A stretch of DNA of 64,000 bases from the NCBI GenBank assembly GCA_017656265.1, contig JACDOD010000014.1, positions 1 through 64,000 of the forward strand. Direction: 5' to 3'. This stretch comes from Bacillaceae bacterium (GTDB lineage: Bacteria > Bacillota > Bacilli > Bacillales > Alkalibacillaceae). The translations under genes were made by a program, and so were the position numbers. This document shows positions 8,742-17,784 of the stretch, in pieces (the stretch's first letter is position 1; the number at the start of each line of letters is the position of its first letter). A model generated the notes under the pieces. That model had not been told where the DNA came from. It did not search any database and was given only the letters and a program-made list of their open reading frames with translations.

Positions 8742-9824
8742 TTATTTCCTGGCTTCCCCTTTGATCATTTGAAATACTTTGTCCTTTGTTTTTTCACTCT
8801 GATCGTTGCGTTTCATATTTTTCATCATGTCCTCTTTATCTTCCCAGAGTTTGTGCACCTCTAAAACAAAACGTTCGTCCGTCAGTTCTTCTTCCTCAAC
8901 AACCCGGGCAAAACCCTGCTTTTCAAAAGATCTGGCATTCAGTATCTGATCTCCTCTGCTGGCTTCCCGTGAGAGCGGGATCAGTAGCATCGGTTTTTTC
9001 AATGCTAAAAACTCATAAATGGAATTGGCTCCTGCCCTTGAAATGACAAGATCAGTAATCGCAAGGATATCTTTTAATTCATCGCGTACATATTCAAATT
9101 GAACATAACCGAATTTTTCAATGGATTTGTCTATCTTACCTTTTCCGCATATGTGAATGATCTGAAAGGTTTCCAGCAATTGATCCAGATTATTCCGGAC
9201 TGCATCATTAATTTTCTTAGAACCGGAACTTCCGCCCATGATGAGCAGAACAGGTTTATTATGGGTAAAGCCACAGAAGCGATATCCTGCTTCCCGGTCA
9301 CCCTGAAATAACTCATCTCGAATCACCGCGCCAATCCACTCGGTCTTTTTCTCCGGCAAGTATTTTTTCGTTTCGGGAAATGTCACCAGTACTTTTTTAG
9401 CAAAAGGCACTGCTAATTTATTGGCCAGACCAGGTGTATAATCAGATTCGTGGATTAAAGCCGGGATGTGGCACAACCTTGCAGCAGTTACAACTGGCAC
9501 TGCTACAAATCCACCTTTTGAAAAAACAACCCGGGGGTTAATTTTCTTCAGGAGCAGATAGGATTGCATTGTTCCTTTCATCACCCGAAATGGGTCTTTA
9601 AAATTTTCTTTATCGAAGTAACGGCGCAGTTTGCCAGTCGATATCCCGTGATAGGTGACACCTTTCATCGGTTCAATCAGTTGCCGCTCAATTCCCTGAT
9701 ATGAACCAATGTAGTGCACGTTCCACCCTTCATGTAAAAATTCAGGAATCAGAGCCAGATTCACCACGACATGACCCGCAGTTCCGCCTCCTGTAAATAC
9801 AATCGTCTTTTTATGATGTACCAC
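8742..9824 (-). CDS. MurG-like UDP-GlcNAc transferase
   Basis: GT28-family glycosyltransferase of 360 residues, started at GTG 9824 behind GAAGGGACG. The N-terminal glycine-rich loop [10 protein letters not shown] (about 10-19), a second loop [12 protein letters not shown] near 193 and the acceptor motif [24 protein letters not shown] near 265-290 are the MurG signatures. MurG adds GlcNAc to lipid I at the inner membrane face. The gene stands alone, outside any mur/division cluster. Bacillus cereus-type genomes carry a second, unlinked murG, so this may be an accessory paralogue; whether the main copy exists elsewhere cannot be seen. Confidence 0.85.
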   Translation of the reverse strand: MVHHKKTIVFTGGGTAGHVVVNLALIPEFLHEGWNVHYIGSYQGIERQLIEPMKGVTYHGISTGKLRRYFDKENFKDPFRVMKGTMQSYLLLKKINPRVVFSKGGFVAVPVVTAARLCHIPALIHESDYTPGLANKLAVPFAKKVLVTFPETKKYLPEKKTEWIGAVIRDELFQGDREAGYRFCGFTHNKPVLLIMGGSSGSKKINDAVRNNLDQLLETFQIIHICGKGKIDKSIEKFGYVQFEYVRDELKDILAITDLVISRAGANSIYEFLALKKPMLLIPLSREASRGDQILNARSFEKQGFARVVEEEELTDERFVLEVHKLWEDKEDMMKNMKRNDQSEKTKDKVFQMIKGEARK

Positions 9825-9944
9825 GTTATGTCGTCCCTTCTATCTTCTATGAATGAAATTCGATATAATATACTTTGTCATGAATTAATGTATGAAGTTC
9901 TCCCCTCTATCGTAAAAGAAAATGTTAAGAAAGGGAAGTGCCGG

Positions 9945-11306
9945 ATGTATCCTACCAAAAATCTAACCGAAAAAATGAAACTGTTTGCTGTGATAGTATT
10001 TCCAATTTTGATTACCCAGATTGGCATGTATGCCATGAACTTCTTTGATACGGTTATGTCCGGACGCGCTGGTGCCGATGAACTCGCTGGAGTCGCCATT
10101 GGATCAAGCATCTGGGTTCCAGTCTTCACTGGAATCAATGGCATTCTGTTGGCTTTATCTCCGATAGTGGCACATTTAACTGGCGCAGATCAAAAAGAAG
10201 ATGTACCAGAAGCCATCCGTCAGGGAATCTATCTGTCCATTGGCCTGGCTACTATGATAATGCTGGCAGGATGGTCGTTGCTTGATCCCATTTTATCCAT
10301 GATGGATTTAGAGCCGAATGTGAAACATGTTGCTAAATATTATTTAGTTGCACTGGGTTTTGGAATTATCCCTTTATTTATCTATAATACATTGAGGTCT
10401 TTCATAGATGCCCTCGGGCAGACACGGGTAAGTATGATTATCATTTTAATTGCCTTACCTGTGAATGTAGTTCTCAACTACATTTTTATTTTTGGTAAAT
10501 TTGGCGTCCCTGCTTTAGGAGGAATCGGAGCTGGTGTAGCTTCCTCCATTACCTATTTATTTACGATGATGCTGTCGGTCTATATTATTTATAAGCATCA
10601 TCCATTTGCAAAGTTTCATATTTTTGGAGATTGGAAGCATCCTTCTTTTACAGCCTGGTGGGAACAACTAAAAATTGGGGTCCCCATTGGATTTGCCATA
10701 TTTTTTGAAACCAGTATTTTTGCTGCTGTCACGCTATTAATGAGCGTCTATAACACCGTGACCATTGCCGCACATCAGGCAGCGATTAATTTTGCCAGTT
10801 TTTTATATATGATGCCTTTGAGCATATCCATGGCCCTGACCATTGCGGTTGGATTCGAGGCAGGGGGAAAACGATTTCGGGATGCACGGCAGTACAGTAT
10901 CATTGGGATTACGATTGCTGTTGTCTTTGCTCTGATTGGGGGAGCAGGAATTTATGCCTTTGATGATGCGATTGCTTCTCTTTACAGCAATCATCAAGCT
11001 GTGATTGAGCTGACCAAACAGTTTTTATGGTTTGCAATATTCTTCCAGCTCTCCGATGCCTTCGGTGCTCCTATACAGGGTGCACTAAGGGGGTACAAAG
11101 ATGTCAAAGTGACCCTGCTGATGGCTTTCATCTCTTACTGGCTCATCGGGCTTCCAAGCGGGTATCTTATGGCCCGGTATACAGACATCGGGCCATTTGG
11201 GTACTGGATCGGCCTGATTGCCGGACTGGCTGCCGGAGCTGTCACATTAATGTTCCGTCTCCTTTATATTCAAAAGAAAAAGGAAAGGATGTCTCTAAAA
11301 TCATAA
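9945..11306 (+). CDS. MATE family multidrug/cation antiporter
   Basis: Twelve-helix efflux protein of 453 residues. I start at the ATG at 9945 (MYPTKNLTEKMK) behind AAGAAAGGGAAG; the frame is open upstream as far as 9771, but that part overlaps the divergent murG-like gene and has no support. MATE features include the first-helix region PILITQIGMYAMNFFDTVMSG and the internal homology of two six-helix halves around residue 235. The substrate is unknown. It is divergent from the glycosyltransferase gene with about 120 bases between starts, and is followed by a dispersed repeat that may act as terminator. Confidence 0.92.
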   Translation: MYPTKNLTEKMKLFAVIVFPILITQIGMYAMNFFDTVMSGRAGADELAGVAIGSSIWVPVFTGINGILLALSPIVAHLTGADQKEDVPEAIRQGIYLSIGLATMIMLAGWSLLDPILSMMDLEPNVKHVAKYYLVALGFGIIPLFIYNTLRSFIDALGQTRVSMIIILIALPVNVVLNYIFIFGKFGVPALGGIGAGVASSITYLFTMMLSVYIIYKHHPFAKFHIFGDWKHPSFTAWWEQLKIGVPIGFAIFFETSIFAAVTLLMSVYNTVTIAAHQAAINFASFLYMMPLSISMALTIAVGFEAGGKRFRDARQYSIIGITIAVVFALIGGAGIYAFDDAIASLYSNHQAVIELTKQFLWFAIFFQLSDAFGAPIQGALRGYKDVKVTLLMAFISYWLIGLPSGYLMARYTDIGPFGYWIGLIAGLAAGAVTLMFRLLYIQKKKERMSLKS

Positions 11307-11307
11307 A

Positions 11308-11798
11308 AGAGGCCGGGACAAAAAAGTCAAGAACGGTGGAAATGACGAACAATTTTGCAAAGAAATTTACGGAGTCAACATGCGAGACTCCTGGTCGACT
11401 AAAACCGGCCACGTCCTGTGGCCAACGTCGACACTAGCACGTCCTAGGCGTCGCGGGAACAGCATGAGCCGAAAATCCCGGAGACAACGAAGAATGAGTT
11501 GTCGAGGAAGTTGAGGCCGTGCTCAAGGAAAGCGAAGCATGTTGAAAAGAAAAGCGGAAGCGCCCCGCTTAGCCCCGAAAACGGCTGGAGGGCCACCGAG
11601 GAGGCTGTCGCCGCCGCAGGGGGACCGAAGCCGCTCGAGGGGCTGGGCGCTGCAGCTAGACAATCCTTCTCTCAATTGTAATAGGCTCAAATCTAATACT
11701 TTTTTATCTTTCAGAGCAAAAATATCCGAACTCATTCATGTAACGATTGAATGTAGTTCGGATATTTCATTACTTTATGCCGTTTTGCCCCAGCCTCT
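11308..11798. repeat. Dispersed intergenic repeat (family 1), long copy, reverse orientation
   Basis: Mirror-ended element: GAGGCCGGGACAAAA at the left and TTTTGCCCCAGCCTC at the right. Inside are the GGCCACGTCCTGTGGCC hairpin near 11407-11423, the GCGGGAACAGCATGAGCCGAAAATCCCG block and a terminator-like hairpin ATATCCGAACTCATTC...TAGTTCGGATAT near 11725-11766. It is the reverse complement of the copy at 15236-15564, with a second repeat family nested in it. It fills the whole gap between the MATE and aldehyde dehydrogenase genes. Confidence 0.85.
11546..11655. repeat. Dispersed repeat (family 2) nested in family 1
   Basis: GC-rich block with CGCTTAGCCCCGAAAAC and CACCGAGGAGGCT...CCGAAGCCGCTCGAGG..CTGGGCGC. 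Versions recur at about 38493-38597 in the same orientation and at 46228-46312 in the opposite one. Confidence 0.7.
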
Positions 11799-11802
11799 TC
11801 TT

Positions 11803-13224
11803 CTATAAATTTAATACGATTAATTTTTCATGGGTCATCTCTTCGATGCTGTATTTTGGTCCTTCTTTTCCCCAGCCGCTGTTTTTAATTCCGCCATAAG
11901 GCATGAGGTCAACCCTGAACTGGGAACCATCATTGATCATTATGCCTCCCACATCGATTTTCCTGGCAGCATAAAAGGCCTTATCAATATTTTTCGTAAA
12001 AATGCCTCCCTGAAGACCATAATCGGACTCATTGATTTCCTGTATGCACTCATCCAGATCGTGATAAGGAATAATCGTCACAACCGGTGCAAAAATCTCC
12101 TGGCATACAACCTGCATGTCTTTTTGAACATCCGTTAATACAGTCGGTTCAAAAAGAGATCCCTGACGTTTCCCTCCGTACAATACCTTTGCTCCTTTTT
12201 CCTTAGCCTCTTCTATCCATGACTCTGCTCTCATAGCCTCTTTTTCACTGATCATCGGTCCCACATCCGTGCGGTCATCGTATGGATCACCTACATGCAG
12301 GGCTTTGGCCGCTTCAATAAAATGCTCCGTAAACTCATGAAAGATATTTTCATGAACGTACAGGCGCTGAACGGAGATACAGACTTGACCTGCAAAAGCA
12401 AAACTCTGGACAGCAGTAGCCTGGGCTGCCTGTTTCAAGTCTGCTTCTTCATCTACAACTACCGGTGAATTATTGCCCAATTCCAGGATGAGTTTATTCA
12501 ATCCAGTCTGCTGCTTTAATTTCAATCCGACTTCGGCACTTCCTGTGAAGGTGTACAGCTGAATTCGTTCATCCTCCATCAGGTACTGGCCTACTGTTGA
12601 ACCGGAACCGGTCACTACGTTTAACAGTCCGGCAGGCAAGCCGGCTTCATGGAACAGTTCCGCCAATTTCAAGGACGATACAGGGGTTGTACTCGCTGGC
12701 TTTAAAACCACTGCATTGCCGGCAGCCAGGGCTGGTCCGATTTTATGACAAACGAGATTCACAGGAAAATTAAAGGGACTGATGGCCGCTACTACCCCAA
12801 CCGGAACCCGAATGGTAAAGGCCATCCGGTTTTCAGCACCAGGTGAAGCTTCCACCGGTACCCCTTCTCCGTGAATCCGTTTGGCTTCCTCAGCCGACAG
12901 TTTCAGGGTTTCTACAGCCCGGTTAATTTCCCCTCTGGCCTGTTTTATCGGCTTCCCTGCTTCCGCCGTTATCACCTGTGCAAATTCTTCTTTTCGTTCT
13001 TTTAATAACTCGCTCACCTTATTCAAAATTTCATAACGCTCATAAGGGGACAGTGAATGGTGATGGAAAGCATATTCAGCACTGGCAACTGCTTCATCCA
13101 CTTCTTCTTTAGTTGCTTTCGCCACTTCCGCAAACATTTCCTGATGATATTTATTCAAAACCTCCAGGGTTTCAGCAGTGTCTTTCCACTGGCCGTTAAT
13201 CCATAAACCGTACTTCTGCGGCAC
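11803..13224 (-). CDS. NAD(P)-dependent aldehyde dehydrogenase
   Basis: ALDH-superfamily oxidoreductase of 473 residues. I start at GTG 13224 (MPQKYGLWINGQW) because AAAGGAG stands nine bases before it; a TTG three codons earlier touches the ribosome binding site. Visible are the N-anchor SPFNFPVNLVCHK, the cofactor segment FTGSAEVG, the general base region LILELGNNSP and the nucleophile in FAGQVCISVQR. NNSP and QVCIS resemble the lactaldehyde / phosphorylated-aldehyde group more than the GabD group. The gene stands alone between repeats, so the substrate is open. Confidence 0.85.
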   Translation of the reverse strand: MPQKYGLWINGQWKDTAETLEVLNKYHQEMFAEVAKATKEEVDEAVASAEYAFHHHSLSPYERYEILNKVSELLKERKEEFAQVITAEAGKPIKQARGEINRAVETLKLSAEEAKRIHGEGVPVEASPGAENRMAFTIRVPVGVVAAISPFNFPVNLVCHKIGPALAAGNAVVLKPASTTPVSSLKLAELFHEAGLPAGLLNVVTGSGSTVGQYLMEDERIQLYTFTGSAEVGLKLKQQTGLNKLILELGNNSPVVVDEEADLKQAAQATAVQSFAFAGQVCISVQRLYVHENIFHEFTEHFIEAAKALHVGDPYDDRTDVGPMISEKEAMRAESWIEEAKEKGAKVLYGGKRQGSLFEPTVLTDVQKDMQVVCQEIFAPVVTIIPYHDLDECIQEINESDYGLQGGIFTKNIDKAFYAARKIDVGGIMINDGSQFRVDLMPYGGIKNSGWGKEGPKYSIEEMTHEKLIVLNL

Positions 13225-13307
13225 CCGTAACAACTCCTTTTCTGCATGTCTTTTACTTCCATTTTATCCCCCCATCACCATCCATTCAAATGTTTTTGGC
13301 TGAAACA

Positions 13308-15152
13308 TTAATCCTTTACCGTGACGTCGTACTCCCTTAACCAGTAATCAATTTGACACAGATGAGCGATCAGCTGGGGGCCGGTCATCAGCTGACCAAA
13401 CCATGGTTCTTTAAAGGCATTCCCTTCCGTGCGAATAAGATTCTCCACCTGTTTTCTTTGAACAAATTGAAACAACGGGGAATCCCGATCTTCCAGAATG
13501 TTTTCCATCCATTGAATCACCTTATTTGTATAATCTGGCTGATAGGTTTTCGGATAAGGACTTTTCTTCCTGTACACAATTTCCTCCGGCAGCAGCGGCT
13601 CGAGGGCTTTGCGCAAAATCCCCTTCTCTCTTCCCTCCAGCATTTTCATTTCCCAGGGAATATTCCAGACATACTCAACCAGCCGGTGATCCGCAAAAGG
13701 CACCCTTACTTCAAGGCTTGCTCCCATACTCATCCGGTCTTTTCGCTCTAACAGCTGGACCATGAACCACTGCATATTGAGATAAAATAACTCCCTGCGT
13801 CGCCGGTCCTCTTCAGATTCTCCTTCCAGAAGAGGGGTTTCATCAATGGTTTCCTGATACCGCCTTCGCACATAATCCACAAGCTCCAACTTTTTCTGCC
13901 ATTCAGGATTTAAAAGATCAATCCGGGATTGCAGTGATCTCATCCAGGGAAAACCTGCTTCGCTTTTTTCGTCTGGCCGGTGAAACCATGGATAGCCGCC
14001 GAAAATTTCGTCCGCGCATTCCCCTGACAGACTGACCGTCGTATGGTTTTTAATTTTTCTGCAAAACCATAAAAGCGATGAGTCGATATCGGCCATGCCA
14101 GGAAGATCCCTTAATACGACCGCTTCCTTCAAATTTTCCGCCAGTTCCTCTTCACTGATGGCTTCATAATGATGAATCGTTGAAAAAGCATTGGTCATTT
14201 TTTCTATATATGGCTGATCCTGGGATGGCAAATACTCACTTCTTTTAAAATACTGATCATTTCCTTTGTAATCGATGGAGAACGTATGAAGTGCCTGATC
14301 CTGCTTTTGAAAGTGTCTGGCTGCAACGCCTGTAATCGCACTGGAATCCAGCCCACCTGACAGGAAAGTTGATACGGGTACATCGGCAACAAGCTGCTTT
14401 TCTACCGTATCGATAAAAAGATCACGCAAATGCGCTATTGTTTCATCCAGTGAATCTTGATGATACGCACTTTTTACATTCCAATACCGCCATATTTTTA
14501 GACCATCCCTGGAATAGGTGAGAGCATGAGCCGGCCGCAATTCACTAATATCCTGAAACACTCCGCTACCCGGGGTGCGGGCAGGCCCTAAACCAAATAC
14601 TTCAGAAAGGCCCTCTCGACCCACGTCCCCTTTTACTCCCGGATGCTCAAGCAGAGATTTAATTTCTGAACCAAATAGCAAAAGCCCGTCTTTATGGACA
14701 TAAAACAATGGTTTGACTCCAAGGCGATCTCTTGCCATAAATAATTTTTCCCCATGATGATCCCAGATACCAAAGGCATAGATGCCATTTAAATGTTCAA
14801 GGCAGTTTTCCTTCCACTCCATATAAGCAGTAAGCAGAACTTCCGTGTCCGATTGCGTTGTAAACATGTGTCCACGGCTCAGCAGTTCCTTCCTAAGATC
14901 ATTCGTATTATATAGTTCCCCATTATAAGTTATGGTGTATGTTTTACCCCTTGTGCTTTTAGTCATCGGCTGCTTCCCCCCTGCTGGATCTACAACAGCG
15001 AGTCTAGTATGACCGAATGCTGCAGCAGAGTGTATCCATAAGTTGCTGTCATCGGGTCCCCTTTTGGAAAGAGAATCCGTCATCCGTTTAAGGGTTTTTG
15101 CTTCATCCCCCATATTTTTCTTCCAATTTACCCATCCGGTAATCCCGCACAC
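13308..15152 (-). CDS. asnO: Asparagine synthase (glutamine-hydrolysing), AsnO type
   Basis: Makes asparagine from aspartate, ATP and glutamine. The product has 614 residues, the length of B. subtilis AsnO, the sporulation paralogue. The start is GTG 15152, giving MCGITGWVN with the N-terminal nucleophilic Cys2 of class II glutaminases; GELYNTNDLR follows in that domain. The synthetase domain has the PP-loop FLSGGLDSSAITG near 261-273 and SGECADEIFGGYPW. A CATACAAT box upstream fits sigma-E control, as known for asnO. It stands alone. Confidence 0.9.
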   Translation of the reverse strand: MCGITGWVNWKKNMGDEAKTLKRMTDSLSKRGPDDSNLWIHSAAAFGHTRLAVVDPAGGKQPMTKSTRGKTYTITYNGELYNTNDLRKELLSRGHMFTTQSDTEVLLTAYMEWKENCLEHLNGIYAFGIWDHHGEKLFMARDRLGVKPLFYVHKDGLLLFGSEIKSLLEHPGVKGDVGREGLSEVFGLGPARTPGSGVFQDISELRPAHALTYSRDGLKIWRYWNVKSAYHQDSLDETIAHLRDLFIDTVEKQLVADVPVSTFLSGGLDSSAITGVAARHFQKQDQALHTFSIDYKGNDQYFKRSEYLPSQDQPYIEKMTNAFSTIHHYEAISEEELAENLKEAVVLRDLPGMADIDSSLLWFCRKIKNHTTVSLSGECADEIFGGYPWFHRPDEKSEAGFPWMRSLQSRIDLLNPEWQKKLELVDYVRRRYQETIDETPLLEGESEEDRRRRELFYLNMQWFMVQLLERKDRMSMGASLEVRVPFADHRLVEYVWNIPWEMKMLEGREKGILRKALEPLLPEEIVYRKKSPYPKTYQPDYTNKVIQWMENILEDRDSPLFQFVQRKQVENLIRTEGNAFKEPWFGQLMTGPQLIAHLCQIDYWLREYDVTVKD

Positions 15153-15187
15153 GGTCCTTCATCCTCTCTCAAAAAATCATACGAACC

Positions 15188-15195
15188 ATTGTATG
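15188..15195 (-). promoter_or_regulatory. Sigma-E-like -10 box upstream of asnO
   Basis: On the minus strand CATACAAT lies 35 bases before the GTG start. It matches the sporulation mother-cell sigma-E -10 consensus CATACANT. The -35 region is not convincing. Confidence 0.4.
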
Positions 15196-15235
15196 CAGGG
15201 ATCCCGGATTGGTGATTCATATCTTAAAAAGAAAA

Positions 15236-15564
15236 AGTGGCTGGGACAAAACTTCATAAGTAAATGAAATATCCGAACTATATTCAAACATCACATGAAT
15301 TAGTTCGGATATTCTTTTACTTCGTCAAAATGCTTCGCTTTCCGCGGGCACGGCCTCAACTTCCTCGACAGCTCATCTATTCGCTGTCTGCGGGATTTTC
15401 GGCTCGTGCTGTTCCCGCGACGCACAGGACGTGCTAGTGTCGACGTTGGCCACAGGACGTGGCCGGTTTTAGTCGACCAGGAGTCTTCGCATTTTGACTA
15501 CGTAATTTTCAGTAAAATTGTTCGGCTTTTCCACCGCTCATTTCTTTTTTGTCCCAGCCTCTTC
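15236..15564. repeat. Dispersed intergenic repeat (family 1), best-preserved copy
   Basis: Mirror ends GGCTGGGACAAAA and TTTTTTGTCCCAGCC enclose about 330 bases. Internal parts in order are the hairpin around ATATCCGAACTA / TAGTTCGGATAT, a TTACTTCGTC box, GCGGGCACGGCCTCAACTTC, two hairpins with the same AGGAC loop (GCAC-AGGAC-GTGC at 15422-15434 and GGCCAC-AGGAC-GTGGCC at 15448-15464), and a GTCGAC pair. It fills the space between asnO and the LysM-CAP gene and probably terminates the latter. Confidence 0.88.
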
Positions 15565-15576
15565 TCACCTATTATA

Positions 15577-16200
15577 TTATTTTTGAATGAACATCTGTGT
15601 CCAGTAATGCCCATAGCTTCCACCTTTTGCATAACCTACACCTATATGAGTCATGTTTGGATCTAAAATGTTTTGTCGGTGTCCGGAACTGTTCATCCAG
15701 GCCTGCACCACCTGCTGAGGTGTTCTCTGTCCCGCTGCAATATTTTCAGCTGCCCGCCGATAGGAGATATTAAAGTTTTTCATCATAGTAAACGGCGAGC
15801 CATAGGTCGGAGACTGGTGTGAGAAGTAGCCCCGATCCCGCATGTCAGCGGACTTATAGCGGGCCACTCTTGCCAGCTGCCAGTCCAGCTGAAGCGGTTT
15901 TAACCCCCGCTTAGTCCGCTCCTGATTTGTCAGATCAACCACCTGTCTTTCAATCGACTTTACTTCTGTTTTTAACGGGACATATACTTTGTCGCCTGGA
16001 TAGATCAAATTCGGATTTTTAAATTGTGGGTTGGCATTAATTATTTCCGACAGGCCAATCTGGTACCTGAGTGAAATTTTCCATAAGCTGTCACCTGGCT
16101 GAACCGTGTAGGTAGCAGTTGTCTGGGCGGAAACACTGGATTGGGCTGCCAGTGTAAAGATAAGCATTAGCGTTCCTAAAGCCATGAGTAATTTTTTCAT
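15577..16200 (-). CDS. Secreted LysM and CAP (SCP-like) domain protein, YkwD type
   Basis: Exported protein of 207 residues: a signal peptide (about 1-25, ending in VSAQT), a LysM peptidoglycan-binding domain (about 30-75, TYTVQPGDSLWKIS...PGDKVYVP) and a CAP domain (about 85-205) with HIGVGYAKGGSYGHYWTQMF. The arrangement matches Bacillus YkwD-like proteins, several of which are spore-coat or cortex associated, though the exact role is not known. RBS GAAAGGAGCGAG precedes the ATG. It is a single-gene unit divergent from the dioxygenase gene. Confidence 0.9.
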   Translation of the reverse strand: MKKLLMALGTLMLIFTLAAQSSVSAQTTATYTVQPGDSLWKISLRYQIGLSEIINANPQFKNPNLIYPGDKVYVPLKTEVKSIERQVVDLTNQERTKRGLKPLQLDWQLARVARYKSADMRDRGYFSHQSPTYGSPFTMMKNFNISYRRAAENIAAGQRTPQQVVQAWMNSSGHRQNILDPNMTHIGVGYAKGGSYGHYWTQMFIQK

Positions 16201-16339
16201 CCATCTCGCTCCTTTCTAAATCATTGAATAGTTTGTCTCAAATGTAAAAAAATACACAAAAAAATTTTTGTTTTCCCTTAAAAGATTTCTCTGTGGAGCA
16301 AGAGGGATGGTCGTTCATTTTATCTCGAAATCAAAAATT

Positions 16340-16368
16340 TTGACTTAGAACTATATTTCGTTTACATT
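16340..16368 (+). promoter_or_regulatory. Putative sigma-A promoter of the LigB-type dioxygenase gene
   Basis: TTGACT (16340-16345) and TACATT (16363-16368) are separated by exactly 17 bases, 25 bases before the start codon. Confidence 0.55.
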
Positions 16369-16393
16369 ATAGAAAAATATGTGTGGTGATCGT

Positions 16394-17161
16394 ATGAAAT
16401 CAATATTTATTAGTCATGGATCCCCTATGATTGCACTGGAACAGAATTCATTTACCAGGGTATTGCAAAATTATGGAAGGGAACATCAGCCAGAAGCCAT
16501 CCTCATTTTTAGTGCCCATTATGAGAGAACGAATCTTCATGTCACTTATACTGATGAAGTGTATGAAACCATCTATGATTTTGGAGGATTTTCCGAAGAA
16601 TTGTATCGGATGACTTATCCAGCCAGAGGGTCCACTCAAGTAGCTAATCAGATCATTAAAGTCTTAGAAAATCTCCATATCCCGGTAAATCGTGATCCGG
16701 TAACAGGGCTGGATCATGGTACCTGGACTATTCTGAAGCATATGTATCCAGAAGCTGATATTCCCGTCATCCAATTGTCCGTCAACCCCTTTTTGTCATT
16801 TGAGGAACAGTATCATATTGGTCAGGCATTATCGCAGCTGAAGAACAAAAACTATCTCCTCATTGGAAGCGGTGCTACCGTTCATAATCTGGGACTGCTT
16901 CGCTGGGACAAGCAATCCCCGGATCAATGGGCAATCGAATTCGACGACTGGCTCCTAAAACAATTAGAACAAAATCATAAGAACAAGTTATTTCAGACTC
17001 TGCAGCTCGCCCCCTATGCGGACAAAGCCATTCCTCGTCCCGAACACTTTGTCCCCATTATCCTGGCTTATGGAGCAGCGGGTGAGCATGCCATAACAAA
17101 CATTCTTCACCGCCATTATGACTATGGAAACCTGAGCTATTTGATCATCGAATTTACCTGA
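16394..17161 (+). CDS. LigB/DODA-family extradiol ring-cleavage dioxygenase (YgiD-like)
   Basis: Class III extradiol dioxygenase of 255 residues, begun at the ATG at 16394 (MKSIFISHGSPM) five codons inside a longer frame, because GTGGTGAT precedes it. Candidate metal ligands are the His of SHGSPM (about residue 8), of SAHYE (about 43) and of the GLDHGTW region; GAAGEHA near the C-terminus is also typical. YgiD-type proteins act on DOPA or similar catechols and bind Zn or Fe. No catechol pathway neighbours are present, so the substrate stays unknown. Confidence 0.85.
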   Translation: MKSIFISHGSPMIALEQNSFTRVLQNYGREHQPEAILIFSAHYERTNLHVTYTDEVYETIYDFGGFSEELYRMTYPARGSTQVANQIIKVLENLHIPVNRDPVTGLDHGTWTILKHMYPEADIPVIQLSVNPFLSFEEQYHIGQALSQLKNKNYLLIGSGATVHNLGLLRWDKQSPDQWAIEFDDWLLKQLEQNHKNKLFQTLQLAPYADKAIPRPEHFVPIILAYGAAGEHAITNILHRHYDYGNLSYLIIEFT

Positions 17162-17214
17162 AATGAATTGCGGCGGGAATAGCACGTGATTATTCACTTA
17201 TTTTTTATCGTGAA

Positions 17215-17373
17215 TTACCCGATTCCAGTATCACCAGGATCATTTTGCGTCGACACACCGGCGGTTTCTTGCTCCGATGATGCGGAATCCGTATAATCTT
17301 CCATAGTCCCTTGTCCCAGGGTGACCCCAACTAAAAGTAACAAAATGGTCATCACCTTAATCAGACATTTCAT
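17215..17373 (-). CDS. Small exported peptide, 52 residues
   Basis: Not recognised. The ATG at 17373 has a strong GGGAGGTATTCATC ribosome binding site. The product begins MKCLIKVMTILLLLVGV, a signal peptide or membrane anchor, and continues with an acidic, Ser/Thr/Gly-rich tail ending NDPGDTGIG. A longer frame upstream (to 17484) lacks a ribosome binding site. It lies just downstream of the truncated yhbH end, on the same strand. It may be a secreted peptide; no partner receptor gene is visible. Confidence 0.6.
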   Translation of the reverse strand: MKCLIKVMTILLLLVGVTLGQGTMEDYTDSASSEQETAGVSTQNDPGDTGIG

Positions 17374-17580
17374 GATGAATACCTCCCTTTTCATACGATT
17401 CAAAGAATGATTTGTAAACCATTTCCCCGGCTCTGATTGATGCAAAACAAAATTTTTAGTGTTTGACTGGTGGGGACCAATCAATCCCTGAACATTAGCC
17501 TATTGGTTCTATAGAATACTACGCCACTACCGGCTGGTTGATGACCATCTTCCTGGTGAAACGTTTTGGCGCACAAAATA

Positions 17581-17753
17581 AAAAGCCCTCACATCGAGGG
17601 CTTTTTACGCATATAATTCTTCGGATTGCTTTTTAAAGATTTTTTTAAGGGCATAAAATACATCACCTTTCCGCCTGAGGACATAATGCCTGAACTTCAG
17701 ATCGTCGATTTTGAAGTAGACGGACATCAGGGTAGAGTGGCGGTTGTACTGGT
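17581..17753 (-). pseudogene. Displaced copy of the yhbH 3' end (left direct repeat)
   Basis: This 173-bp stretch repeats 20050-20222 with two mismatches by my count. On the minus strand it encodes the last 48 codons of yhbH ([20 protein letters not shown]...) plus its stop and terminator, with two amino-acid changes (Tyr to Phe, Pro to Leu). It has no start codon and is an orphan 3' fragment. Together with the right copy it brackets the AT-rich cyclic-di-GMP cassette. Confidence 0.95.
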
Positions 17754-17784
17754 ACAATTGTTCAATATGTTACCGTTCATTTAT

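Noticed and set aside
8404-8764. Open frames across the 21-bp array giving heptapeptide-repeat proteins
   Set aside because: Open on both strands only because the unit length is a multiple of three; no ribosome binding site or family; treated as minisatellite.
9771-9944. Longer N-terminus for the MATE protein
   Set aside because: It would overlap the divergent murG-like gene; MATE similarity and the RBS begin at 9945.
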